Of a stretch of DNA of 64,000 nucleotides, positions 1 to 8,491 are shown one piece after another. The notes beneath the pieces are model-generated. The model was given only the letters and a program-made list of their open reading frames with translations, was not told the DNA's origin and did not search any database. Source of the DNA: Oscillospiraceae bacterium (GTDB lineage: Bacteria > Bacillota > Clostridia > Oscillospirales > CAG-272). Location of the stretch: the NCBI GenBank assembly GCA_015064725.1, contig SVRQ01000002.1, positions 1-64,000 on the forward strand, written 5' to 3'. The translations under genes and the position numbers were made by a program. How positions within the stretch are numbered: position 1 is the stretch's first letter; the number at the start of each line of letters is the position of its first letter.

Positions 1-117
1 AATTAAACCCATTTTCAGATGGTCTATTGAAAGATAGGGGTATTTATATTTTTCAAGCAGTTTTTGAGCAAGGGCGGTTTTGCCTGTATGCGATGCTCCG
101 GTAATTAAAATAATCAT
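1..117 (-). CDS. P-loop ATPase/kinase-like protein, N-terminus only (continues past window start)
   Basis: Reverse-strand translation MIILITGASHTGKTALAQKLLEKYKYPYLSIDHLKMGLI; Walker A GASHTGKT. Confidence 0.6.
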   Translation of the reverse strand, partial: MIILITGASHTGKTALAQKLLEKYKYPYLSIDHLKMGLI

Positions 118-245
118 TATCTCACCTGCAAATTCTTATTTATGGTTTTGTTTTATCGCCAGTTTCGCCTTTGTATTACAAAGACTTCGGGCAAAGCCCA
201 TACCCCTATTCATTATATAACAAATCAGCAGAGAAAGCAAGAGTT

Positions 246-410
246 ATATTCCGACTTCGTCGGAGTGATATGATCGCGTACGCGATCGTGATATTGAAGC
301 CTTACGGCTTCAGTGATATTTTATTCGCCTCCAAACTCGCGTAGCGAATACCACTCGGCGATAGCCGAATATCACTGCGAAGCAATAGAACTCGCCGCAG
401 GCGAATAAAA
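246..410. repeat. Array of short variable hairpins with constant GTGATATT-type linkers
   Basis: CCGACttcGTCGG-AGTGATAT-GATCGCGtaCGCGATC-GTGATATT-GAAGCCttacGGCTTC-AGTGATATT, then ATTCGC..GCGAAT, TCGGCgataGCCGA-ATATCAC, TCGCCgcaGGCGA. Confidence 0.7.
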
Positions 411-411
411 C

Positions 412-440
412 TGCCCAACTTCTTTATGAGAAGTTGGGCA
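412..440. terminator. Strong hairpin TGCCCAACTTCT-ttatg-AGAAGTTGGGCA
   Basis: 12-bp perfect stem at the end of the array, downstream of the minus-strand CDS at 478. Confidence 0.6.
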
Positions 441-477
441 AGGGAGGCTTTTTATGTAATGTAAATTTATTAAAACC

Positions 478-1662
478 TTAATTATACTTGCTTTTTACCT
501 CTATGCAGTCAAGCTCAAGGGAGCGCAAAAATCCCGTGGCGTTAAAAAGCTTATAGCCCCAAAATTCCTCGCCCGTGTCGATGGGGCGCGTTCTGCCGCC
601 TTCGCCAACGAAAATTTTAAGCGGAGTGGGGCAAACTATAAGTATTTTGCGCTTTTCGCTTTCAAAGGAATATTTCGTGCTGTGCATATAGCTGAAAAGC
701 TCGAACTGCCTGAATTTGAGCGTGTGAACGTAAACGGCGTTGCCTTCGCTGTCGAATATCATCCTTGCGCCGCGGCTTACGCTTGCAAGCAGCTCGCAGG
801 AGTAGGTCTTGCCGTTTGCCGTGACCGTAAAATTCTCTCCCGCACGCGGGAAGAATATGGAACGATACGGCTTTTTCACCTCGGAAAGCTCGAAGCCTTC
901 CTCCTTGCAGGTCTTTCTAAGATTTTTGAGGAATTTTTGCCTTATTTTTATCGCTCTTATATAATGTATTGCAAGGATAAGCACGATGACGGCGATTATC
1001 GTCGGCAAAAATGACTTTACAAGGAAAACGGCTATGCTCGCGCCGGCGAAAACGAACGGTATTAGCTGAAAGCCTACGGGGTAAACAAAGCATATGAGAG
1101 CTATCCTGCCCAAAAAACGCAAATATTCAAAAATGCGCTTTTTCTGTTTTCCTGCGGATATGCGCGAAGCGAGCCAATTTTTGCGTACAGACGCTCTTAC
1201 AAGTATCTGTACTGTAAATATAAGAGGCAGCATCACCGCCCACGATACAAGGCTTGCATAGAGCGCGCTCTCCGCAGGAAGCAGGATCTTTGCTATATCT
1301 GCGTATAAAAGCTCATAAGGGGTGAGCATAACGAAAGCAAATATACATATCGTTTCTATCCAAAAATCCGGGGAGCGCAATATGCCGGAACATTCACGCC
1401 AAAAACCCTGCGTGCGCCGATCTCCTTGGAGAAACGCTTCCTTTGCGGAAAGATCGAACTCATAGAAGGCGCGAACAGAGCTTTGAAGAGAAAGGAGTAT
1501 TGCAAGCACGCCTCCTGCCGGCAATATATTCTCCGAAAGCATATCCTCAAACCTATCGCGGAATACGTTGATGGAGGCACAGGCCACGAGCGCGAACAAA
1601 AGGTAACAGGCAAGAGCGCGCAGGATATGTGTAAATATAAATTTTACGTTAAATGTTCTCAT
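478..1662 (-). CDS. Hypothetical multi-pass membrane protein
   Basis: ORF with several hydrophobic segments; start placed at MRTFNVK behind an AAAGGAC-like RBS. Confidence 0.65.
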   Translation of the reverse strand: MRTFNVKFIFTHILRALACYLLFALVACASINVFRDRFEDMLSENILPAGGVLAILLSLQSSVRAFYEFDLSAKEAFLQGDRRTQGFWRECSGILRSPDFWIETICIFAFVMLTPYELLYADIAKILLPAESALYASLVSWAVMLPLIFTVQILVRASVRKNWLASRISAGKQKKRIFEYLRFLGRIALICFVYPVGFQLIPFVFAGASIAVFLVKSFLPTIIAVIVLILAIHYIRAIKIRQKFLKNLRKTCKEEGFELSEVKKPYRSIFFPRAGENFTVTANGKTYSCELLASVSRGARMIFDSEGNAVYVHTLKFRQFELFSYMHSTKYSFESEKRKILIVCPTPLKIFVGEGGRTRPIDTGEEFWGYKLFNATGFLRSLELDCIEVKSKYN

Positions 1663-1738
1663 ATAATGTCCTTTTAAATATATAACGAAAAACTCCATAG
1701 GCGTGCGCCTATGGAGTTTTAAAAAAGCTTATAATAAA

Positions 1739-2119
1739 TTATTTTGCTTTTGTGAAAGTAATACCGTTGATCTTGATAGTGCCTGCATCTTTGTCTTCAG
1801 CGAAAGAAAATGTACCGCTGTAAACCTTGCTGTCTTCAATATCGAAAACGATAGAGAGAGTACCGTCTGTAGCTTCTGTGATCTCGTATGTGCCCTGGTA
1901 TTCATCAGTATCGGAGCCTGTGATGAAGTTAGAAGTTGTAACTGTGATAGTTACTTTGCTGCCGCTGAATGTGTAGGACGTTTTTGCACCTGCAAGGCCG
2001 AGGAAGTCACCTTCGGAAGAATATGTACCGGAGAGCGTCTTACCGCAGGATGCGAGAGCGAGGCAAGCCATAGCCATAACGAGTGCGAGAGCGATAACTC
2101 TTGTGATTTTCTTTGTCAT
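1739..2119 (-). CDS. Small secreted lipoprotein
   Basis: MTKKITRVIALALVMAMACLALASC lipobox, then a short beta-rich domain. Confidence 0.75.
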   Translation of the reverse strand: MTKKITRVIALALVMAMACLALASCGKTLSGTYSSEGDFLGLAGAKTSYTFSGSKVTITVTTSNFITGSDTDEYQGTYEITEATDGTLSIVFDIEDSKVYSGTFSFAEDKDAGTIKINGITFTKAK

Positions 2120-2265
2120 AACAAAATCCTCCATATAATATAGTTTTTCCGATATTTTATCGGTTAATAATATTATATACTAAATTAAGATTTTGTCAAG
2201 CAATCAAATCTTACGAAAGTCTTAATTATTTGTTCACAAATTTAATCGTTTGTTAACAAACCGTG

Positions 2266-2964
2266 TTAAATTCTCTTACCTGCCTTTACGTTTTCGATAA
2301 CGTGGTTGATGTCATCGCAAAGTCTGTCGGAGGCGGATACCTTTTCCGTGGGTATGCGGACAAGCTCTTTTTCGCCCGCTGTGATAACGATGAAGGAAAG
2401 CTTGGATTTCGTTCCGTCCTCAAAGGTCTTTTCTTCCGTTACCGTGCCGACGTTATCTATATCCTCGTAAACGTACTCCGCTGTTGTTTCCGTTTCGGTC
2501 TCGTCGATAAGAGAGATCTTCTTCTGCGCTGTGAAGATGCCCGTGTTCGTGAAGATAAGAGCCGTTGCGGTATATATGGAGGTGCGCATACGTCTGTCCG
2601 TTCTTTCGCGGCGGAAGAGCGCGCCCTCGTCATAAGTATAATCGCCTACGACCGTGGGCTTGACAGTGCGGATGAGGGAATCTTCAAGCCCTGTTTCTTC
2701 CGCAGTCTTTTCCTCGTATTTTTCAAGCTTGCGTGCCACCGCTTCGTCAAGCTCTCTGCCGGAGGAACGGTAGGAAAGCGGAACGAATGCGATAGCCGCG
2801 CCTGCCGCTATCATAAGCACTGCGGGCGTCATAAGGAAGCGTCCGAAGCCGCGGAAGACGAAGTTGAATGCGAAAAGCACAAGACCCAGACCGAGAATAC
2901 AAACGCCTATGTAAAAATGCTTATCGTTGCTTTGGAAATACTTTAAATTCTTTTTAAGATCCAT
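2266..2964 (-). CDS. Hypothetical membrane protein
   Basis: Two adjacent TM segments (IGVCILGLGLVLFAFNFVF, MTPAVLMIAAGAAIAFVPL) plus a soluble C-terminal domain. Confidence 0.6.
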   Translation of the reverse strand: MDLKKNLKYFQSNDKHFYIGVCILGLGLVLFAFNFVFRGFGRFLMTPAVLMIAAGAAIAFVPLSYRSSGRELDEAVARKLEKYEEKTAEETGLEDSLIRTVKPTVVGDYTYDEGALFRRERTDRRMRTSIYTATALIFTNTGIFTAQKKISLIDETETETTAEYVYEDIDNVGTVTEEKTFEDGTKSKLSFIVITAGEKELVRIPTEKVSASDRLCDDINHVIENVKAGKRI

Positions 2965-3112
2965 AATTTGCTCCTTTCGGGAAACGTAAAAAATATTGTC
3001 ACACTTTAAAGAGTGTTAAAATGGGATTTAGGTTGGCTTTTTTGAAAAAAACAAAGTTAGCCTATGCATAATTTCATTTTACCAAAAGCTTCCCTGTAAA
3101 TCAAGAAAAATT

Positions 3113-4006
3113 TTACTGTTTTTTTGTTTTTTCCGGGAGCTGGGAAACGATGGTTGCGGTGAACATAAGCAAGCATCCCACAGCCTCGTAAGCGGAAGGT
3201 ATCTGAGAAAGGATGATAGCGCCGCCGAGGATAGCGAAAACGGATTCGAGGCTCATAATTATGGAGGCAACGGTGGGGCTTGCGTATTTTTGCCCGATTA
3301 TCTGCATCGTATAAGCCACACCGCAGGAAAGAACGCCCGCGTATCCGATGGGAAGCCAGGAGGAAAGTATTGCGGAAACGGAGGGTTCTTCAAAGATAAA
3401 CGTGCAGGCAAGGGAGATAAGACCCGCCGTGAGCATCTGTATCATAGAGATACGCACGCCGTCAAGCCCTTTTGCAAACTTATCCACGGCAAGTATATGG
3501 AAGGAGAAAACGAGCGCGCAGAGCGTTACGAGAATATCGCCCACGGACATAGAGAAGCCCTCCCCCGTCATACAGAGAAGATAAAGACCGACAAGCGCAA
3601 GAGCAATGCAGAACCAAAGGCGTCCGCCGACCTTTTTGCCTGCGAAAAGACCGAGCAGCGGAACTATCAGGATATAGAGCGCTGTCAGAAAGCCGGCGTG
3701 GCCGACGCTTGTGTAAAGTATGCCTATCTGCTGGAGCGCGGCGGCGGCAAAAAGGAACACGCCGCATATCATACCTGCAAAAAGTGTTTTTTTATCCAAA
3801 AAGCGTTCGCTTTCGTCTTTCTTTTTCCTTACATTGTAGGAAACTAGCGAAACGGGAAGCAGAACAAGCGCGGCAAGGAGCATTCTGGATGCCTGAAAGG
3901 TAAAAGGACCTATCTTTTCCATACCCTCGCTTTGCGCCACGAACGCAAAGCCCCATATCATAGCGGTCAACAGCAATATTATGCTGCCGCGAAAATTGTT
4001 TTTCAT
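3113..4006 (-). CDS. DMT superfamily transporter (EamA-type)
   Basis: About ten TM segments; typical start GSIILLLTAMIWGFAFVAQSEGMEKIGPFTFQASRMLLA. Confidence 0.85.
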   Translation of the reverse strand: MKNNFRGSIILLLTAMIWGFAFVAQSEGMEKIGPFTFQASRMLLAALVLLPVSLVSYNVRKKKDESERFLDKKTLFAGMICGVFLFAAAALQQIGILYTSVGHAGFLTALYILIVPLLGLFAGKKVGGRLWFCIALALVGLYLLCMTGEGFSMSVGDILVTLCALVFSFHILAVDKFAKGLDGVRISMIQMLTAGLISLACTFIFEEPSVSAILSSWLPIGYAGVLSCGVAYTMQIIGQKYASPTVASIIMSLESVFAILGGAIILSQIPSAYEAVGCLLMFTATIVSQLPEKTKKQ

Positions 4007-4145
4007 AGTATTATCTCTCTTCCGATGAAAATTTCGTATAAAATTTTATCACAGCGGTAAAATAAAATCAAGTGTTTAGGCGTATTGATTTTGTCCCTCG
4101 GTCGTGATATTATTAAATTAAAATAAATTGAAAAAAGGTAATACA

Positions 4146-4283
4146 ATGGGAATTTCAACATATATTATTTTGGGTATAATAATATCGCTTGTCTGTCTTT
4201 CGGTATATTCAACGGTCAGCTTCAACAGAAAATGCGAAAAAAGAGAGCGCGAGGAACGTGAAAAACGTGATAATGACAAGTAA
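4146..4283 (+). CDS. Small single-pass membrane protein (45 aa)
   Basis: MGISTYIILGIIISLVCLSVYSTVSFNRKCEKREREEREKRDNDK; preceding AAAAAGGTA RBS; absent from the ORF track. Confidence 0.45.
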   Translation: MGISTYIILGIIISLVCLSVYSTVSFNRKCEKREREEREKRDNDK

Positions 4284-4430
4284 AAAAATGTGTGTAGAAA
4301 AAAATCGTTGTTTTTTGTTGGAAAAGACAATTAAATAATACTTGAAAGAAATCACTCTGCGGTATATACTATAAACATAAAAGCACTTAGCTTATAATTC
4401 ATTAACAGATTTTAAAGGAGAAATAATTTT

Positions 4431-4595
4431 ATGAAATACGTATGCACACTTTGCGGCTATATTTACGATGAAGCTACAGGCGACGAACACGAAGGCATCG
4501 AACCCGGCACGGAATGGGAAGAACTCCCCGAAGATTTTGAATGCCCTCTCTGCGGCGCAGATAAGTCCCTTTTTGAAGAAGCCGAAGAAGAATAA
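4431..4595 (+). CDS. Rubredoxin
   Basis: [54 protein letters not shown]; two CxxCG motifs; RBS AAAGGAGAAATAATTTT; missed by the ORF track. Confidence 0.95.
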   Translation: MKYVCTLCGYIYDEATGDEHEGIEPGTEWEELPEDFECPLCGADKSLFEEAEEE

Positions 4596-4599
4596 ATTA

Positions 4600-4627
4600 C
4601 AAGACCGCGCAAGCGGTCTTGATTTTT
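4600..4627 (+). terminator. Intrinsic terminator after rubredoxin
   Basis: CAAGACCGC-gcaa-GCGGTCTTG followed by ATTTTT. Confidence 0.85.
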
Positions 4628-4690
4628 GTATATTTTCAGAAAATCTTTTTGCAAAATAAAAATGCCCCGAAGGGCATTTTTATTTTGCGA

Positions 4691-6391
4691 TCATTCAACC
4701 GTTACGCCTATTCTTGCAAAGAGCGTCTTCCAGAAGAGCTGAGTATTCTGCCAATAATCGCTCTCGAGGTCGAGCTTGCCTTCGTACCAATTTTCGTTGT
4801 ACAAATGTCTTGTTTCGTAGAATTTTTGGTAGTCATACGAACCGTTCTCGTTCGTAAATCTTTCGAGATTGAGGAAAGGACCTTCGTACGTTCCGTAATG
4901 CTCGGAATACGGTCTTGTTTCGAGTAAATACTTATATTCATCGGATTCAAGATATTCGTTATATGCATCTTCCATATATATGGTTTCGAATACAAAGGCT
5001 GTGCTGAAAAGCTCTTTCACAAGCTCCTCGTCGGAAAGCACTCTTATTTCAACCGTACCGTCGGGCATATCGACTATGTCAACTCCGATACCGTTTGCGG
5101 CAAGAGCGGGACGGGCATCGCTTTGTACTTTCCAATTCTCCCCGTTGTGCTGGATGAGGAGAATGGTTTTTCCGTTGTATTTCCACGTCTGATCGCTTAA
5201 TTCGTGTATCTGACCTTGGCTCAGACCGTAAGGCGTGGAGGTATTGAAATAGCGGTCGGCGAGCTCTTCTTTTTCCTCGTCGTTGTATCCGTAAAGGCTC
5301 AGCTCCTCCCAACCGAGGAATTGATCCTTTATATCCTGCTCGGAAAGTACGTTTGCTTCTTCCGTTGCATTGTTGGAAGCGGGAACAACGGCGGCGTAAA
5401 CCACGGAGGAGATAAGCGTGAGCGCAAGCACCGTGGCGATGGCGAACGCGGTCAATTTTTTGCTTTTTTGAGTTAATATATTGTCAAGTCGTTTTTTCAT
5501 TTGGACTTTACCTCCTTTAAAAGTATTAAATATGAAGCTTTTGTTTACGGAGGCGGTCGTAACAAGCAAGCGGCAATAGCGCTTTCTTTCCTCAAGATCG
5601 CCTCCGCTTAAAAATTCTTCGTCGCAGGCTTGCTCCAAAAGATTTCCCATAGCGCGGATAAATACGTGCATTATCGGGTTAAACCAATAAAGAGAGAAGA
5701 GAAGTGCCAAGAACGCTTTTGCAAAATTATCTTTTCTTTTGCAGTGCGTAAGCTCGTGCCCGAGAATGTAGGCGGCATCCTCTTTTGTTATCTTATCCGA
5801 AATGACGATAGTCTTTTGGCAAAAGCCGAACGTAAGGGAAGAGCCGACGGCATAGTATGGGCAAACGAGAAGGCGAGGGGCTTTTTTCACGCAGAGCTTT
5901 TTGCAAAGCTTGCTATATTCGCTCGCTTCTTCCTCTTTTGGTGCGCGTCCGCACCTCTGCAATACCTTTGCCGCTCTGCAGTAGCGGAAAAGCGTGCAGG
6001 AAAGAGCAAGAAAAAAGCCGATGATATAGAGTGCAAAAATTACTGCTTCTGCGGGAAATGCGTGCTCGTTTCCGTTTGGTGCGGATGCTTGCGGCATCTG
6101 CTCTCGCTCCGCCGGAACGGCTTGATCTTCGTCCGCCGGAATGTCGAAAACGTAGGGCGGGGAAAGCGGCACGTCCGTTTCCGCTTCATAGCCGAGAGCA
6201 GTAAGCGCACTTTCGGGTATCTCCACGCGGAAAAGCGGTATTTTTATCGGCAGGATAAAGCCGATAACGAGCAGCCAGCCTATAAAATACCTGCCCACGG
6301 CGCATATCTTGCTTTGCAGCGCGCTGTTTGCAAGCAGGAAAACGAGTGCTGCCGCACTTGCAAGAGCTATATGCGTTATGACGGTATGCAT
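4691..6391 (-). CDS. BlaR1/MecR1-type M56 peptidase sensor with a non-penicillin-binding extracellular domain
   Basis: HELTHCKRKDN zinc protease motif in a TM-rich N-terminal half; TM then unfamiliar C-terminal domain; downstream of a BlaI-like gene. Confidence 0.85.
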   Translation of the reverse strand: MHTVITHIALASAAALVFLLANSALQSKICAVGRYFIGWLLVIGFILPIKIPLFRVEIPESALTALGYEAETDVPLSPPYVFDIPADEDQAVPAEREQMPQASAPNGNEHAFPAEAVIFALYIIGFFLALSCTLFRYCRAAKVLQRCGRAPKEEEASEYSKLCKKLCVKKAPRLLVCPYYAVGSSLTFGFCQKTIVISDKITKEDAAYILGHELTHCKRKDNFAKAFLALLFSLYWFNPIMHVFIRAMGNLLEQACDEEFLSGGDLEERKRYCRLLVTTASVNKSFIFNTFKGGKVQMKKRLDNILTQKSKKLTAFAIATVLALTLISSVVYAAVVPASNNATEEANVLSEQDIKDQFLGWEELSLYGYNDEEKEELADRYFNTSTPYGLSQGQIHELSDQTWKYNGKTILLIQHNGENWKVQSDARPALAANGIGVDIVDMPDGTVEIRVLSDEELVKELFSTAFVFETIYMEDAYNEYLESDEYKYLLETRPYSEHYGTYEGPFLNLERFTNENGSYDYQKFYETRHLYNENWYEGKLDLESDYWQNTQLFWKTLFARIGVTVE

Positions 6392-6395
6392 AAGC

Positions 6396-6782
6396 TCACC
6401 CTTTCCTTTCCGTTTTTTTGTCTATCCATTCAAGAAGCTCTTTGGAGTCTTCCTCGGAAAGACCTTTGCCATCGTAAAATGCGTTGATAAGGCCCATAAA
6501 AGAGCCGCCGTAAAGCTTGTTTACGATCTTTTTTGCCTCGGAGGAGTGGTACGCATCCTCTGCGACCTCCGCTTTCCAAAGGCGCTCTTTTCCTTTCTTC
6601 ACGGAAGAAAGGAAGCCCTTTTCCGTAAGGCGCGAAAGCATTGTAAGAACCGTCGGCGCTTTCTTGTCCGTTTGCATTTTTGAAAGTATCTCCGTCGTGG
6701 GTACAAATTCCTTGCCGCATTTCCATACGGCGTCCATAACCTCAAATTCCGCATCCGGAAGGCTTATAAGTTCTTTTTTCAT
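6396..6782 (-). CDS. BlaI/MecI/CopY family repressor
   Basis: DAEFEVMDAVWKCGKEFVPTTEILSKMQTDKKAPTVLTMLSRLTEKGFLSSVKKGKERLW wHTH. Confidence 0.9.
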   Translation of the reverse strand: MKKELISLPDAEFEVMDAVWKCGKEFVPTTEILSKMQTDKKAPTVLTMLSRLTEKGFLSSVKKGKERLWKAEVAEDAYHSSEAKKIVNKLYGGSFMGLINAFYDGKGLSEEDSKELLEWIDKKTERKG

Positions 6783-6827
6783 ATGCATCGCTCCTATCGC
6801 ATTTTGTTTTTCTCTTCACTTATATTT

Positions 6828-6837
6828 TACACTTGTA
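6828..6837. promoter_or_regulatory. BlaI-type operator half-site dyad TACACTTGTA
   Basis: TACA-N2-TGTA dyad directly upstream of the BlaI-like gene. Confidence 0.65.
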
Positions 6838-6862
6838 GAAAATAAAAGTCAAGCACATTTTT

Positions 6863-6872
6863 TACAAATGTA
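6863..6872. promoter_or_regulatory. Second BlaI-type operator TACAAATGTA
   Basis: TACA-N2-TGTA dyad, 35 bp from the first. Confidence 0.65.
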
Positions 6873-6997
6873 GAAAAACAGCCGTTTGCATAAACGGTGC
6901 TTGGATGTTTTGTGTATTTCCCACAGAGCTTTTCGGAAGAACGCATTGGAGCTTTAGAATAAAACTGAAAAATATTGCATATTTTTTGTGAAAATTA

Positions 6998-7026
6998 TTG
7001 ACATATAAATATCAAGTGTGTATAAT
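6998..7026 (+). promoter_or_regulatory. Perfect-consensus sigma-A promoter TTGACA-17-TATAAT
   Basis: TTGACA at 6998-7003, 17-nt spacer, TATAAT at 7021-7026. Confidence 0.85.
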
Positions 7027-7072
7027 TAAACAAAAAGCGGGCAAAAAAGCCGCATAAAGAAAGGGCAATATA

Positions 7073-7126
7073 ATGAAAACTATGTATTATTATTCTATGC
7101 GATTTTATTATACTGCATCTTTGTGA
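7073..7126 (+). CDS. Putative Tyr/Phe attenuator leader peptide MKTMYYYSMRFYYTASL
   Basis: 17-aa ORF with five Tyr and one Phe, ~47 nt after the -10 box and before the aromatic amino acid operon. Confidence 0.75.
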   Translation: MKTMYYYSMRFYYTASL

Positions 7127-7174
7127 GGGCAGTCTGTTTCCGCATAGTTTTTTAGAGCAAAAGACGATATGTGC

Positions 7175-7258
7175 CGCAGAATGCCTCGCGCTTTTTGCGG
7201 TACTCTATTTTTTCGCGGAGTGCCACGCAGAAAGGGCATTCTGCGATTTTTATTTTTA
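7175..7258 (+). promoter_or_regulatory. Transcription attenuator structure of the aromatic operon
   Basis: CGCAGAA(7226-7232)-agggca-TTCTGCG(7239-7245)-ATTTTTATTTTT; competing arm CGCAGAATGCC(7175-7185) complementary to GGCATTCTGCG(7235-7245). Confidence 0.65.
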
Positions 7259-7290
7259 CGGCGTTCGCCGCGTATTTGGGAGAATATATT

Positions 7291-8478
7291 ATGATTTCTG
7301 AAAAGATGCTTGCGCTTGGCAAAAAAAGCTCTGCCATCCGCGCGATATTTGAATACGGCAAAAAAAGAAAGGCGGAGATCGGGGAAGAAAACGTTTTTGA
7401 TTTTAGCCTCGGCAACCCCAGCGTCTGCCCCCCGCCAGTTGTAAACGAAACGATAAAAAAGCTTATTGAAGAGGCAGACCCCATAGATCTTCACGGTTAC
7501 ACCTCCGCCCCCGGCGATATGGACACAAGAAGCGCTATCGGCGCATACCTTGCAAGGACCTACGGCACGGATGACACAGCGGAAAATATCTATATGACCG
7601 TTGGTGCGGCGGCTTCTCTTACCATCACTCTCGGTGCGCTTGTTTGCAAAGGGGACGAGGTCATCGTGCTTGCACCGTATTTTCCCGAATACCGCGTTTT
7701 TGCCGAGCACGCCGGTGCAAAACTTTGCGAAGTACCTTGCCGCGCAGGAGATTTTCAGCTTGATACGCAGGCGCTTTCGGCGGCGGTGAACGAGCATACC
7801 AAAGCGATAATCGTAAACTCTCCGAACAATCCCACGGGAGTCGTACTTTCGCAGGAGAGCGTAAAGTCCCTTGCACAGATACTTTCGGAAAAAGAAAAAG
7901 AGTACGGACATCCTATATATATAATATCGGACGAGCCGTACCGCGAGCTCGTTTACGGCGGAGAGGCTCCGTATATACCTAATTATTATAACAACACGGT
8001 TTCCTGCTATTCGTTCAGCAAGTCCCTCTCTCTGCCCGGGGAGAGAATAGGATATATCTGCGTATCCAAAAGGTGCGTGGATTGGCGAGAGCTCTTCTTC
8101 GCTGTCTGCGGTGCGGGACGCGCACTCGGATTTGTCTGTGCGCCCAGCCTTATGCAAAAGGTCGTTCCCGCGTGCCTTGGCAAGACGGCGGATACTTCCA
8201 TATACGATACGAACAGAAAGCTTCTTTACAATGAGCTTACGCGCTACGGTTACGAATGTGTTTACCCGGACGGGGCTTTTTATATGTTCGTAAAAGCTTT
8301 TGAGGATGATGCGGGCGCATTTTGCGAAAAAGCTAAGGAGCACGAGCTTTTGCTCGTCCCCTCCGATTCCTTCGGCGTTGCAGGCTACGTCAGGATCTCA
8401 TATTGCGTTAAAACAGAGCAGATAGAACGCGCGCTTCCTGCGTTTTGCGCCCTTGCAAAAGATTACGGAAAGATTTGA
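7291..8478 (+). CDS. Class I/II PLP-dependent aminotransferase (probable aromatic/aspartate aminotransferase)
   Basis: NSPNNPTGVV, SDEPYRELVY and SFSKSLSLPGERIGY motifs; first gene of the aromatic operon. Confidence 0.9.
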   Translation: MISEKMLALGKKSSAIRAIFEYGKKRKAEIGEENVFDFSLGNPSVCPPPVVNETIKKLIEEADPIDLHGYTSAPGDMDTRSAIGAYLARTYGTDDTAENIYMTVGAAASLTITLGALVCKGDEVIVLAPYFPEYRVFAEHAGAKLCEVPCRAGDFQLDTQALSAAVNEHTKAIIVNSPNNPTGVVLSQESVKSLAQILSEKEKEYGHPIYIISDEPYRELVYGGEAPYIPNYYNNTVSCYSFSKSLSLPGERIGYICVSKRCVDWRELFFAVCGAGRALGFVCAPSLMQKVVPACLGKTADTSIYDTNRKLLYNELTRYGYECVYPDGAFYMFVKAFEDDAGAFCEKAKEHELLLVPSDSFGVAGYVRISYCVKTEQIERALPAFCALAKDYGKI

Positions 8479-8491
8479 ACGGAGAATAACA

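Noticed and set aside
4691-6391. Beta-lactam resistance locus
   Set aside because: The BlaR1-like protein lacks penicillin-binding motifs and there is no beta-lactamase or PBP2a gene nearby.
7073-7260. T-box riboswitch upstream of the aromatic operon
   Set aside because: I could not find a T-box sequence (TGGNACCGCG-like) or specifier loop; a Tyr-rich leader ORF fits better.
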